From NCBI GenBank assembly GCA_964487605.1, contig CAZARU010000023.1, forward strand, positions 1-64,000: a stretch of DNA of 64,000 bases. Reading direction: 5' to 3'. The notes under the pieces were generated by a model. It worked only from the letters and a program-made list of their open reading frames with translations. It made no database searches and was not told the DNA's origin. Below are positions 50,918 through 59,243 of this stretch, one piece after another. The translations under genes and the position numbers were made by a program. Position 1 is the first letter of the stretch, and each line of letters begins with the position of its first letter. The DNA comes from JAJDAH01 sp964487605. GTDB taxonomy: Bacteria > Myxococcota_A > Polyangia > Polyangiales > Polyangiaceae.

Positions 50918-52081
50918 TCAGCTCACCTGGTGCCCCGTTCGGAACACGGGAACGGGGCCAGGGTCCAGCGCGAGGCGCCGCTCCACGTGATCCGCGGGCG
51001 GCATGTCGCGCAGCGAGAACGTGATCTGCCGCGTGCCCGGATCCTCCTGCATGTCCAGGAATCCGTCGTCCACCAGGGAGCACAGCATTCCGAACGTGTG
51101 GCTCGGCGTCGAAATGGGATGAGCCCCGGCGCTGGGGATGAACGCGTTGAGATCACAAGCGCGAAACGGCGCGGAGCGCCGCGCGGCGTCCCCGAAGTAG
51201 CCGTGGACCAGCGCCTCGTAGATCCCACGAAAGTATCCCTCCGCGAACGCCACCCAGGACATCGGTTCCGTCACCGCGAACTTGCCGTGGGGCGGGAGGA
51301 TCACGCGGACACCGTGCGTCTGGAAGAACTTCCGTAGCCGCCGCACCGTGAGGAGGTACCCCTCGTACGCCATCGAATAGCTCTGACCGGCGACCGTGAA
51401 GATCGGGATCACGAATCCGTGGGTGTCGGGTCGATCGGGCGCCCCCGTGCAGATGATCGTGTCCCCGGGAACGGCTACGCCGAGAGCGGGGTCGAAGTAG
51501 AGCACGCAGTCGTTCGAGTGACCCGGCGTCGGGACGGCGAGAATCCCGTCCGGGATCGCCCCCTGGTCCACGAAGCGCAGGGCGGATTTCGGAGCACGCG
51601 CGAAGTAGCCGCGGAACTGCTTCCGAATCGCATGCTCCACCAGGTCGTCCCGGCTGACGGTGCTGTACTCGATGAGCCCGAACTGGGCGCGCTGGACGAA
51701 GAGCTCGTGCGTCTCCTGAAGGAACGCCGCGTCCGGATGCGTCACGAAGCGATAGCCCGCCGACGAAAGGTAGATGGGCGCGCGCTGCCCGTCGGGCCGG
51801 CCGTACCCGGCGACCACTCCTGCGCTTCCCGCGTGGTCACCGTGACAGTGCGTCACCAGCAGCGCGTCCAGCCTGGAAACGCGCTGGCGCTCGAGATGAT
51901 CGTGGATCTCCTTCACGATGTCCGGCCTCGCCGCGCTCGACTCGAAGAGGAAGGTCTGCCCTCCCACGCGTCTCAAGATCAGGTTCACGGCCTTGGGGCT
52001 GGGGTAACCGCTCTGGACCGGCAAGACCTCGATCTCGGTCTGCAGGCCGAGGTCGGCGAGCGCCGCGCTGAACGTCTTCAT
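50918..52081 (-). CDS. Metallo-beta-lactamase-fold hydrolase (387 aa)
   Basis: Probable di-metal hydrolase. The motif THCHGDH gives His78, His80, Asp82 and His83; His188 in PTPGHSND, Asp207 and His265 in LPPHGKF complete the usual ligand set, so activity is likely. A C-terminal helical region of about 110 residues (residues 275-387) follows. The ATG at 52081 lies ten bases after the helicase gene's stop, so the two share a transcript. The substrate is unknown; such enzymes range from thioesterases to nucleases. Confidence 0.87.
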   Translation of the reverse strand: MKTFSAALADLGLQTEIEVLPVQSGYPSPKAVNLILRRVGGQTFLFESSAARPDIVKEIHDHLERQRVSRLDALLVTHCHGDHAGSAGVVAGYGRPDGQRAPIYLSSAGYRFVTHPDAAFLQETHELFVQRAQFGLIEYSTVSRDDLVEHAIRKQFRGYFARAPKSALRFVDQGAIPDGILAVPTPGHSNDCVLYFDPALGVAVPGDTIICTGAPDRPDTHGFVIPIFTVAGQSYSMAYEGYLLTVRRLRKFFQTHGVRVILPPHGKFAVTEPMSWVAFAEGYFRGIYEALVHGYFGDAARRSAPFRACDLNAFIPSAGAHPISTPSHTFGMLCSLVDDGFLDMQEDPGTRQITFSLRDMPPADHVERRLALDPGPVPVFRTGHQVS

Positions 52082-52091
52082 GGGGCGCGGA

Positions 52092-54167
52092 CTATAGTTC
52101 GACGATCGGGGCCGTCACAGGGCGGCGCGGGTCCGGCATCGCCCCCGAAGCGACGTTCGACCAGAAATCGCGCACAGGGGCCATGTCGTCCACCAGGCGG
52201 GCGGCGGGGAGCGCAGCGAGAAGACTGGGCCCGTAGCTGCGCTGGTGCACACGACCGTCGAGCAGCGCGACGATGCCCCGATCGCTCTTGCTCCGGATCA
52301 ACCGGCCGAACCCTTGCTTGAGCAGGATCGCCGCCGCGGGGACGTGGTGCTCGAGGAACGGGTTCCGGCCTTCTGCCTCGAGCAGCGCCGCGCGCGCCAC
52401 GGTCAACGGATCGGTCGGCACCGGGAACGGAACCTTCTCGATCACGACGAGCCGTAGCGCGTCGCCCACGACATCGACGCCCTCCCAGAAGCTCATCGTG
52501 GCGACGAGCACGGCCCTCCCGTCGCCACGCACTCTCGCGAGCAGCTCGCGCTTCGGAAGGGACCCCTGCACCAGCACCGGGCGATTCGAGAGGCGCGCCC
52601 GAAGCGCCGCATGAACGGCGCGCAGCGACCGCAGCGACGTCGTCAGCACGAAGGCACCGCCGTCGGTCAGCTCGACGAGTTCGATCGTTCGTTCGATCGC
52701 CGCCGGGAGAAACCGCGCGTCGCCGGGCAGTGGCAGATCGCGAGGCACGTAGAGCACGGCGCTCGCTTCGAAGTCGAACGGGGAAGGAACCACGACCTCG
52801 TCCACGAGCACACCGTCGTCGGCCACACCGAGTCGCCGGCGCAGGAAGTCGAAGTTCGGGGACGCACGCTCGCCCCCGGAACGGTCCACCTCCCGTTCGC
52901 AGGGGGTGCTCGTCAGCGTCGCGCTGGTCAGCACCACGGCGGACACCGCCTCGAAGACGCGCTCGCGAAAGACGCGGGAGACGTCCACCGGAGCCGACGT
53001 CAACGTCGCCGTCCGCGCGGACCGCTCGAACCACGCGACGCGCCCGCCCGCGCCGTCGACGATCTGGGCCAGGTCGTCCCGAAGTCGACCGAACCGACGA
53101 CTCGCCTGCTCGACGGCGTCCGCCAGCCCGGCACGCCCCCGGCGATCGGACTCGGCGACGCGCCCCCGGGCGTCGTCGCCGAAAGCCGCCGCCGCCTCGA
53201 GGGCGGCGTCGAGGGCCAGGTAGCCGGCACCGACCTCGCCCTGCCACGTGTCGGCGTGGACCGTCGCACGGGACTCTTCGCCACCGGCGGACGCGGCGAC
53301 GGCCGCGAAGAACTCGTCGGAGCGGCGGCGGACGGCGTCGAGCAGCGCCGCGCCGCCTCCGAAGAGTGGATCGGCGAGATCGGCCGCGAGGAAGGCCCTC
53401 CGGGCGTCCGCCAGCACGGAGTGGACTCGACTCGTGCTGACCCGGGTCGCGAAGAAGGTCGTCGCGACGTCCTCGAGGCGGTGGGCCTCGTCGAAGACCA
53501 CCGCGTCGTAGTCGGGCAGGACGCGGGCGGGATGCGGCCCCCGCAGGGCGAGATCGGCGAAGAAGAGGTGGTGGTTGACGATGACGAGGCGTGCGCTCTC
53601 GGCGTCACGCTTCATGCGAGTCACGAAGCACGTCTCGTGGTGCGGGCACCGGGGTCCGACGCGCGTATCGCTCGAAGACGAGATCTTCTCGAGGAGCGGT
53701 TCGCTCTCGTCCACGCCGGACAGCTCGGAGAGGTCTCCTGTCTCCGTGGCATCGAGCCAGCGCTCGACCCTCGCGAGCAAGGGCGAGGGAGAAGCGCCGT
53801 CGGTCCCTCGGAGCTCGGCGAACCGCCGGCGGCACAGGTAGTTGGAGAGGCCCTTCATGACGGCGACGGGAACGTCCAGACCGAGGGTCCGCCTGACGAC
53901 CGGCAGGTCACTGGTGACGATCTGGTCCTGCAGCGCGCGGGTCGCGGTGGAAACGACGACCTTGCGGCCACTCGCCAGGGCCGGGACGAGATAGGCGAGA
54001 GTCTTGCCGGTGCCGGTACCTGCTTCGCAGAACAGCACGCGGTCCTCGAGCAGGGTCCGCTCGACGGCGCGCGCCATGGCGAGCTGACCCTCGCGCGCCT
54101 CGTATGACTCGAAGCCGGTCGCGAACGGCCCCGTGGGGCCGAGCAGATCCGCGGAGCACGTCGGCAC
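52092..54167 (-). CDS. DinG/XPD-type ATP-dependent helicase
   Basis: Superfamily 2 helicase of 691 residues starting at GTG 54167. Walker A is AGTGTGKT (Lys55), the DEAH box is at 226-229 (FDEAHR), and motif VI occurs in VLLKQGFGRLIRSKSDRG. DinG/XPD proteins carry an iron-sulfur cluster bound by four Cys; here Cys112, Cys174 and Cys180 are visible, but the expected fourth Cys near 169 is Arg. Motif III (VVLTSATL) is intact. It lies 38 bases downstream of a PilZ gene. Role: resolving unusual DNA or DNA/RNA structures, by family. Confidence 0.9.
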   Translation of the reverse strand: MPTCSADLLGPTGPFATGFESYEAREGQLAMARAVERTLLEDRVLFCEAGTGTGKTLAYLVPALASGRKVVVSTATRALQDQIVTSDLPVVRRTLGLDVPVAVMKGLSNYLCRRRFAELRGTDGASPSPLLARVERWLDATETGDLSELSGVDESEPLLEKISSSSDTRVGPRCPHHETCFVTRMKRDAESARLVIVNHHLFFADLALRGPHPARVLPDYDAVVFDEAHRLEDVATTFFATRVSTSRVHSVLADARRAFLAADLADPLFGGGAALLDAVRRRSDEFFAAVAASAGGEESRATVHADTWQGEVGAGYLALDAALEAAAAFGDDARGRVAESDRRGRAGLADAVEQASRRFGRLRDDLAQIVDGAGGRVAWFERSARTATLTSAPVDVSRVFRERVFEAVSAVVLTSATLTSTPCEREVDRSGGERASPNFDFLRRRLGVADDGVLVDEVVVPSPFDFEASAVLYVPRDLPLPGDARFLPAAIERTIELVELTDGGAFVLTTSLRSLRAVHAALRARLSNRPVLVQGSLPKRELLARVRGDGRAVLVATMSFWEGVDVVGDALRLVVIEKVPFPVPTDPLTVARAALLEAEGRNPFLEHHVPAAAILLKQGFGRLIRSKSDRGIVALLDGRVHQRSYGPSLLAALPAARLVDDMAPVRDFWSNVASGAMPDPRRPVTAPIVEL

Positions 54168-54205
54168 GACGAATCGCCGGCGACGCGACGCCTACCGGCG
54201 CGTCA

Positions 54206-54610
54206 TCACTCCGGGTCGCCCGGTGGGGGAGGCACGGTTCCTTCGACGTCCAGGAACTGCAGACCGACGATCTGCCCATCGGCCTCGTTGCGCGCCCAGA
54301 CCACGCGGGCCTTGCGCGCCGCGGCGTCCGCCAGGTTGACGTCGTACTCTTCGTCGACCTCCACCGGGTCTTCGACGATCACCCGTACGCCCCCCCGACT
54401 CAGGTTCAGGGTCCAGCCCAGCGTCTCGAACGCGTCGCGACGGATGGTCACGCGCTCGGACGCCTCCCGGCGCGCACCTCCGCCGCCCCGTCGCGTGTGC
54501 GGCACGTTCGAGGCGGCGTCAGGGGGTGACGACGGCGGTCGGCTCACGAGTCGGCCGAAGATAGCAGACAATTCGCCGGGCGTGCCGGGCGTGACCGAAC
54601 GCGGCCCCAT
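54206..54610 (-). CDS. PilZ-domain protein (134 aa)
   Basis: Small cytoplasmic protein whose C-terminal 95 residues are a PilZ domain. It carries R-x-x-x-R at 53-57 (RVTIR) and the N-x-S-x-x-G motif in TLNLSRGGV, so c-di-GMP binding is expected. The N-terminal 45 residues are Pro/Ser/Gly-rich. The ATG at 54610 is a guess because no clear ribosome site is seen. The gene heads a run with the helicase and hydrolase genes on the same strand. Confidence 0.8.
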   Translation of the reverse strand: MGPRSVTPGTPGELSAIFGRLVSRPPSSPPDAASNVPHTRRGGGGARREASERVTIRRDAFETLGWTLNLSRGGVRVIVEDPVEVDEEYDVNLADAAARKARVVWARNEADGQIVGLQFLDVEGTVPPPPGDPE

Positions 54611-54643
54611 TGGAGGCGTCCGCCTTGACGCTCGTGAGGGGGT

Positions 54644-54649
54644 TTGACA
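54644..54649 (+). promoter_or_regulatory. Perfect TTGACA hexamer in the divergent region before the 145-aa gene
   Basis: A full -35 consensus at 54644-54649 lacks a good -10 at 16-18 bases; TTGGAT at spacing 15 is the best. A second TTGAC lies 19 bases upstream. Confidence 0.25.
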
Positions 54650-54734
54650 ACGTGCGGAAGGTCGTTGGATGCCGACCTGACCGCGATTCCAAGCAGCTCT
54701 TCGGGGGGCCGCACGAGACCGAACACAACACCTT

Positions 54735-54749
54735 GTCACCCCCGGTGAC
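54735..54749. promoter_or_regulatory. Perfect inverted repeat GTCACC-CCC-GGTGAC upstream of the 145-aa gene
   Basis: A 6-bp perfect palindrome with a 3-base spacer ends 24 bases before the ATG at 54774. It could be a regulator site or a leader hairpin. Confidence 0.35.
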
Positions 54750-54773
54750 GCATCACGGTTCCGGCACGCGCCA

Positions 54774-55211
54774 ATGCCCCCTCGAACGTCCGCAGATCTG
54801 AAGAAGCTCCTGGTCGGAGCGGGGCTCGAGGTCTACCGCACGCTCGACGACCGGATCGTGCTGGCGGACCGCGTCCGAGACAACCTCATCCTCGACAGCG
54901 GCGTGTCCGTCGTCATCGAGCCCCTCGGCGTGCGCTTCGTGTGCCGTGCACAGGCGACGGAGTTCCCCGGGGAGATCGCCGACGGCCTGTTCGGCATCGC
55001 GCGTCGCCTCGCCGCGGAGGCCAGAGAGCAGGGCTTCACGGAAGTGTCCGCCGGGGCTTCGCCCATTCGCGATCCCGGAGACAAGAGCCAGACCCTCGAC
55101 ACGTGGTACGAGGTGGCGTTCGAGCGGGGCGCCGGGAGCGACGACGAGCTGGTGGAGCTGCTTCGCTACGCGCTGGCGTTGCCGAAGACCGCATCGAACA
55201 AGCCGGCGTAG
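54774..55211 (+). CDS. Conserved-looking hypothetical protein (145 aa)
   Basis: A soluble protein starting MPPRTSADLKKLLVGAGLEVYRTLDDRIVLADRV, with a short alpha/beta pattern. A hydrophobic strand block VSVVIEPLGVRFVCRAQ is followed by helix GLFGIARRLAAEAREQG and TLDTWYEVAFERG. I do not recognise the family. The start codon ATG at 54774 is the first in frame. It is followed by a membrane-bound parvulin-type gene 83 bases later on the same strand, so they may be co-transcribed. Confidence 0.7.
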   Translation: MPPRTSADLKKLLVGAGLEVYRTLDDRIVLADRVRDNLILDSGVSVVIEPLGVRFVCRAQATEFPGEIADGLFGIARRLAAEAREQGFTEVSAGASPIRDPGDKSQTLDTWYEVAFERGAGSDDELVELLRYALALPKTASNKPA

Positions 55212-55294
55212 ACCACCGGGGGGGTGCGTGGTATGTGCCGCGCCTCGCGGTCCACCCCCTGTGACGAAGCGGCGGGCACGGCCGGGCAAAGACC

Positions 55295-56992
55295 ATGCTC
55301 AGAGCGTTCCGCAGCGGCGGTGTGGCCCAGGTGATGGCGGGAGCCATCGTCTTCGCCATCATCATCGTCTTCGTGCTGGAGTTCCGCTCGGGCGCGGGGC
55401 AACAGACCGGATCGCTCCAGGTGGAGTGCGCGGTCAACGTCGGGTCGTCCTGCGTCGCCGCCAAGGACTTCTTCTCGTCCTACGGCCTGATCGTTCCGCG
55501 GGGGGCTTCGCAGAAGCAACTGCGCGAGCTGGGCCTCCGCCGGAAGGTCCTCGAGGGTCTCGTCGAGCGCGAGCTGCTGATCGCCGAGGCGAAGCGCCTC
55601 GGCATCTCGATCAGCGAGCAGGAGGTGGACGCCTCCCTCGCCGAGGGCAAGGCTCACGTGTCGTTCCCGGTCTCCGAGGCGATGCTGGCCGCGCAGCTCG
55701 AGCTCGGCATGGAGGGCGTTCGGCTGATCCGGGTCAAGAACTCCAAGACCAACGAGTTCGACTACGACGTGTACACCCGCTCGGTACGCAACTACGCAGG
55801 CCTGAGCCCGAAGGACTTCAAGGACTCCCAGAGGCGCGAGCTGGTCGCCCACCGCATGCGGCAGCTCGTCCGGGCGCGCGTCCGGCTCTCCGAGGCGGAG
55901 GCCTTCGAGGAGTTCGAGCGGGTCAAGTCGAAGGCCGTGGCGCGAGCCGTCCGGGTCCACCGCGACTGGGTCGGGCGCTGGGTGGTCGATGCTTCGGACG
56001 CCGTCGTCGCAGCGTGGGCGGATGCGAACAGGACGCAGATCGACGCCGCCTGGAAGACTGCCAAGGAGGGCTGGGTTGCCGGTTGCCCTCTGGTGAGTGA
56101 GATCATGGTGGAGGTCGAAACGGGCTCGAGCGACCAGACCAAGACGCTGGAGCGTGACCTCATCGAGAAGGCGGCCGCACGCATCGCGAAGAAGGAGCCG
56201 TTCGAGCGCGTCGCTCGGCAGACGAGCGAAGGCTCGACCGCCCTGAGCGGTGGCCACCTCGGATGTCTGAACGAGGGCTACGGCGACGGCGCCAAGGATC
56301 TCCTCGCCCACGTGGAGAAGATGAAGCCGGGAGAGGTCTCCCCGGTCCTGGAGACCGCGCGCGGATTCCACGTGCTGCTGCTGCACGGCAAGCTCCCGGA
56401 GGCGGACGTGGAAAAGACGGCGCGAAGGATCATCGAACGGCGTCTGGCCGTCTCCTTCGCGATGGACCAGCTCACGAAGGAGATCGGCGGAAAGCTGATC
56501 ACCGCGGCCAAGGGCGGGAAGAAGCTCGCCGAGGCGGCCGACGAAATTGCCCGCGAGTACGCGCTCCGCGGATACCACGGCAAGAAGCCGGGCGCGGACG
56601 AGACGCTCCCGGCGCTGGAGGACGAGCTACGGCCCAAGCTGGAGGTCACCACCTCGTTCAATCCTTCGGGGACGGTCATCGACGGCGTGCTGCCCGGTCG
56701 CTCCCTCGCGAGCCAGATGTTCGCGCTCGAAAAGGCCGAGGACGTCCTCCCGGACTTCGTCGAGACGATGACCGGCCTCGCGGTGCTGCAGCTCAAGGAG
56801 AAGACCGTCGCGGGCAAGGAAGACTTCGCCAAGGAGAAGCACGAGGTCGTCCAGGGCCTGCTTCTCGCCAAGCAGATGGATGCCCTCGCCAGGTACGTCG
56901 CGGCGCTCCGCAGCACCGCCGGCGCGTCCGCGGTGGTCAACCCGCGCTTCGCCGAAGAGAGCACCAAGGACGCCGACGGCACCGAAGGATAG
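55295..56992 (+). CDS. Parvulin-type peptidyl-prolyl isomerase, SurA/PpiD-like (565 aa)
   Basis: Periplasmic folding factor anchored by one N-terminal membrane helix (about 14-29, VMAGAIVFAIIIVFVLEF). An N-terminal chaperone region of about 150 residues (SurA/PpiD N-domain type: VLEGLVERELLIAEAKRLGI) leads to a parvulin domain at about 265-365, shown by FERVARQTSEGS, SGGHLGCLNEGYG, LAHVEKMKPGEVSPVLET and GFHVLLLHGK. The C-terminal 200 residues again look chaperone-like. The layout matches PpiD (membrane-anchored) more than SurA (soluble). The M16 protease gene starts two bases after its stop. Confidence 0.87.
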   Translation: MLRAFRSGGVAQVMAGAIVFAIIIVFVLEFRSGAGQQTGSLQVECAVNVGSSCVAAKDFFSSYGLIVPRGASQKQLRELGLRRKVLEGLVERELLIAEAKRLGISISEQEVDASLAEGKAHVSFPVSEAMLAAQLELGMEGVRLIRVKNSKTNEFDYDVYTRSVRNYAGLSPKDFKDSQRRELVAHRMRQLVRARVRLSEAEAFEEFERVKSKAVARAVRVHRDWVGRWVVDASDAVVAAWADANRTQIDAAWKTAKEGWVAGCPLVSEIMVEVETGSSDQTKTLERDLIEKAAARIAKKEPFERVARQTSEGSTALSGGHLGCLNEGYGDGAKDLLAHVEKMKPGEVSPVLETARGFHVLLLHGKLPEADVEKTARRIIERRLAVSFAMDQLTKEIGGKLITAAKGGKKLAEAADEIAREYALRGYHGKKPGADETLPALEDELRPKLEVTTSFNPSGTVIDGVLPGRSLASQMFALEKAEDVLPDFVETMTGLAVLQLKEKTVAGKEDFAKEKHEVVQGLLLAKQMDALARYVAALRSTAGASAVVNPRFAEESTKDADGTEG

Positions 56993-56994
56993 CG

Positions 56995-58293
56995 ATGCCG
57001 CGACCGCCCGGGTCCCCGCGCGTCGAGATCGCCACGGCACGCCTCGCGAACGGACTTCGCATCGTCGCGGTGCGACTGCCCTGGGCTCACCGCGTCGTCG
57101 TGGATGCGGAGATTCGCGTGGGATCGCGGTTCGAAACGCGCGCGACCAACGGCTTGAGCCACTTCCTGGAGCACATGCTCTTTCGCGGGATCCCCGGGAA
57201 CGCGTCCGCGCAGAGCCAGGCCCACGCCTTCGAGTCGCTGGGAGCGACGCTCTCGGCGGCCACGTCCGCCGATCACGGCTCCCTCGTGCTCTCCACGCCT
57301 CGCGTGAGCTTCGACGCTGCCCAGGAGCTGTTCGGCCGCGTGTTCACCTCGCCGGTGTTCTCCGATCTCGAGGTCGAGAAGGGGATCGTCCGCGAGGAGA
57401 TCAACGAAGGGCTCGACGACCGTGGAAGAAGCGTCGATCCGGACGAGATCTTGCGGGCAGCGGTGTTCGGAGACCACTCCCTCGCGTTCCCCATCACGGG
57501 AACGGCGCGACACCTGGAGAGGTTCGACCGCCGCGCCCTGCGCGCCCACCACGGGCGGCACTATCGCGGACGAGCGACGGTCGTCGCGGTCGCCGGCCCG
57601 CTCGACCCGGAGCGCGCCGTGCGCGCCGTCGAGGAAGCGCTCGGCAGGCTGGCTCCCGGCCGCACGCGTCGAGCTTCGCCACCGCGACTAGGACGGAGGG
57701 GACGCTTCCGTTTCGTGCCGAGCACGACCAGCCAGACCGAGCTGCGCGTCGGCTTCGTGGCACCTGGGCGAGGCGACCCCGCGAGTACCGCGACGGAGCT
57801 CCTGCTGCGCACGCTCGACGACGGCACCTCGACGCGCCTCTACCGGCGGCTGTGCGACGAGCGCGGGCTCTGCTACCAGGTGTCGGCCCACTACGAGCCG
57901 TACGAGGACGTCGGACTCTTCGACGTGGCGGTCGAAGCCGCGAACGAGCGTGCCACGGAGCTGCTCGGCGAGCTGCTGCAGCTCCTGGCCGAGCTGCGGG
58001 ACCGCGGACCCACCGACGAGGAGATCGCCAAGGCGAAGGCGCGCTACCGGTGGCAGGCGGAGGAAGCGCTCGACGACCCCGGCCACGTCGCGGAGCTCTT
58101 CGCCCTCGGTGAGCTGCACGGCATCGGTGCGACGCTGACGGAGCGAGTCTCCCGGATCGATGCGGTGAGTCGCGACGCCGTTCGCGACGCCGCAGCGACG
58201 ATCCTCGCGCGTGCTCGCATGTTCGTGGTCGCCGTGGGGGCGCAGGGCAAGCGCGCAGCCGAGTCCCTGGCAGCACGCGCCCGGCGCTTCTGA
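56995..58293 (+). CDS. M16-family zinc peptidase (processing-peptidase-like)
   Basis: Single-chain peptidase of 432 residues. The inverted zinc motif HFLEH (His56, Glu59, His60) and a Glu about 75 residues later (Glu135 in IVREEINEGLD) are present, so the catalytic half is intact. The C-terminal half (about 225-432) has the M16C fold with the RLGRRGRFRFVPSTTSQTEL and RGLCYQVSAHYEPYEDVGLF blocks; a second zinc motif is not needed there. No signal peptide is visible, so a cytoplasmic location is implied, though partner genes encode periplasmic folding factors. It may form a pair with a second M16 protein encoded elsewhere. Confidence 0.9.
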   Translation: MPRPPGSPRVEIATARLANGLRIVAVRLPWAHRVVVDAEIRVGSRFETRATNGLSHFLEHMLFRGIPGNASAQSQAHAFESLGATLSAATSADHGSLVLSTPRVSFDAAQELFGRVFTSPVFSDLEVEKGIVREEINEGLDDRGRSVDPDEILRAAVFGDHSLAFPITGTARHLERFDRRALRAHHGRHYRGRATVVAVAGPLDPERAVRAVEEALGRLAPGRTRRASPPRLGRRGRFRFVPSTTSQTELRVGFVAPGRGDPASTATELLLRTLDDGTSTRLYRRLCDERGLCYQVSAHYEPYEDVGLFDVAVEAANERATELLGELLQLLAELRDRGPTDEEIAKAKARYRWQAEEALDDPGHVAELFALGELHGIGATLTERVSRIDAVSRDAVRDAAATILARARMFVVAVGAQGKRAAESLAARARRF

Positions 58294-58321
58294 CGCCGGA
58301 GGGCGAGCGCGTCGGCGGTCA
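58291..58321. terminator. Bulged hairpin joining both stop codons of convergent genes
   Basis: TGACGCCG and CGGCG-G-TCA can pair with one bulged base and a 14-base loop, so both stop codons would lie in the stem. No T-tract. Confidence 0.25.
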
Positions 58322-58954
58322 GCGCATCCCGGGACGGGGCGCGCGCGCCTCGACTCCTCGGGCCACGAGGCGGGACGGAACACCGCCGGCGACCAGTCCC
58401 AGGCGGCGACCCACTTCCGCTTCCGCACCCGCACCGGTCGCTCGCGTGGTGAACTCCATGGCGACGCACTGCCGGACGTTGGCGCCGAACAGCAACACGA
58501 ACCCCGAGAGGCTCGTGGAGCCCCGCTCCGGGACGACGCCGACGAGGACCCGCGACGCGTACCCCGCGGGCGCCTCGACCATCTGGTCGTCCACCACGAC
58601 GTCGTGGTCGGCGACGGCGATCTCCTTTCGCCATCCTCGGGCAACGGTTTCGCAGCGCGCGGGAGTGGCGAGCGAGCCCTCGCGCCACGACCGCACGCGC
58701 AACACGGATTCGCTGCCGGGGTGCGTCGCCACCAGCCAGCGTTCCGACCGGTCGTCGATGCGCCACTCGTCGGCCTCGGGCAGTGCGAACTCCAAGGAAA
58801 AGCGCGGTGCGACGAACCGCTGCCACCCGACGTCCTCGAGATCCCTGGTCGCCGGCGGCGCTTGGGGGTGCGCTGCAAGCGCTCGCGGAGGTGTGGAAGC
58901 GCGGCTGCCGCACGCGGCAGCGAGCAGGACGAGCAGGACGCTCACCGCACGCAT
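58319..58954 (-). CDS. Small lipoprotein (211 aa)
   Basis: Signal MRAVSVLLVLLAAAC with Cys15. The mature domain (about 45-195) has the pattern APRFSLEFALPEADEWR, WLVATHPGSESVLRVRSW and YASRVLVGVVPE. This is reminiscent of the PsbP-like/DUF1795 layout also seen in the lipoprotein at 40252, but I do not claim homology. The ATG at 58954 is preferred because it directly precedes the signal; no clear ribosome site is seen. It is divergent from the second kinase gene. Confidence 0.72.
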   Translation of the reverse strand: MRAVSVLLVLLAAACGSRASTPPRALAAHPQAPPATRDLEDVGWQRFVAPRFSLEFALPEADEWRIDDRSERWLVATHPGSESVLRVRSWREGSLATPARCETVARGWRKEIAVADHDVVVDDQMVEAPAGYASRVLVGVVPERGSTSLSGFVLLFGANVRQCVAMEFTTRATGAGAEAEVGRRLGLVAGGVPSRLVARGVEARAPRPGMR

Positions 58955-59107
58955 CGCACGCGCGTGAAACGTTCGCGATGGGCGTGGCCGGTCCCGTGCA
59001 ACGGTCGGGCGTCTCGCCAGATCACGGTTTCCTGTTCGAGCATCGGTAACGGGCTTGTCCCCCGGGAGCTGTGGCCGGCGCCGAATCACCGGCCCGGCGG
59101 CGCGCGG

Positions 59108-59136
59108 AACATAGCGGCACGACCGGCGACGGTCGA
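59108..59136 (-). promoter_or_regulatory. Weak promoter candidate for the divergent lipoprotein
   Basis: On the minus strand TCGACC and TATGTT are 17 bases apart. The -10 would be about 150 bases before the ATG at 58954, so the leader would be long. Confidence 0.25.
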
Positions 59137-59189
59137 GGTTTCCGCGGGTTGCGACGAACTCGGGGAGACGGGGCCCTCTGGCCGATGGA

Positions 59190-59218
59190 TTGGACCTGCG
59201 AGCGCGGAGGAATAGAAT
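59190..59218 (+). promoter_or_regulatory. Good sigma-70-like promoter for the second kinase gene
   Basis: TTGGAC (59190-59195), exactly 17 bases, then TAGAAT (59213-59218; five of six bases of the -10 consensus). The -10 ends 25 bases before the ATG at 59244. Confidence 0.6.
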
Positions 59219-59243
59219 CACCGCTCGCCGGGGCAGAGCTCGA

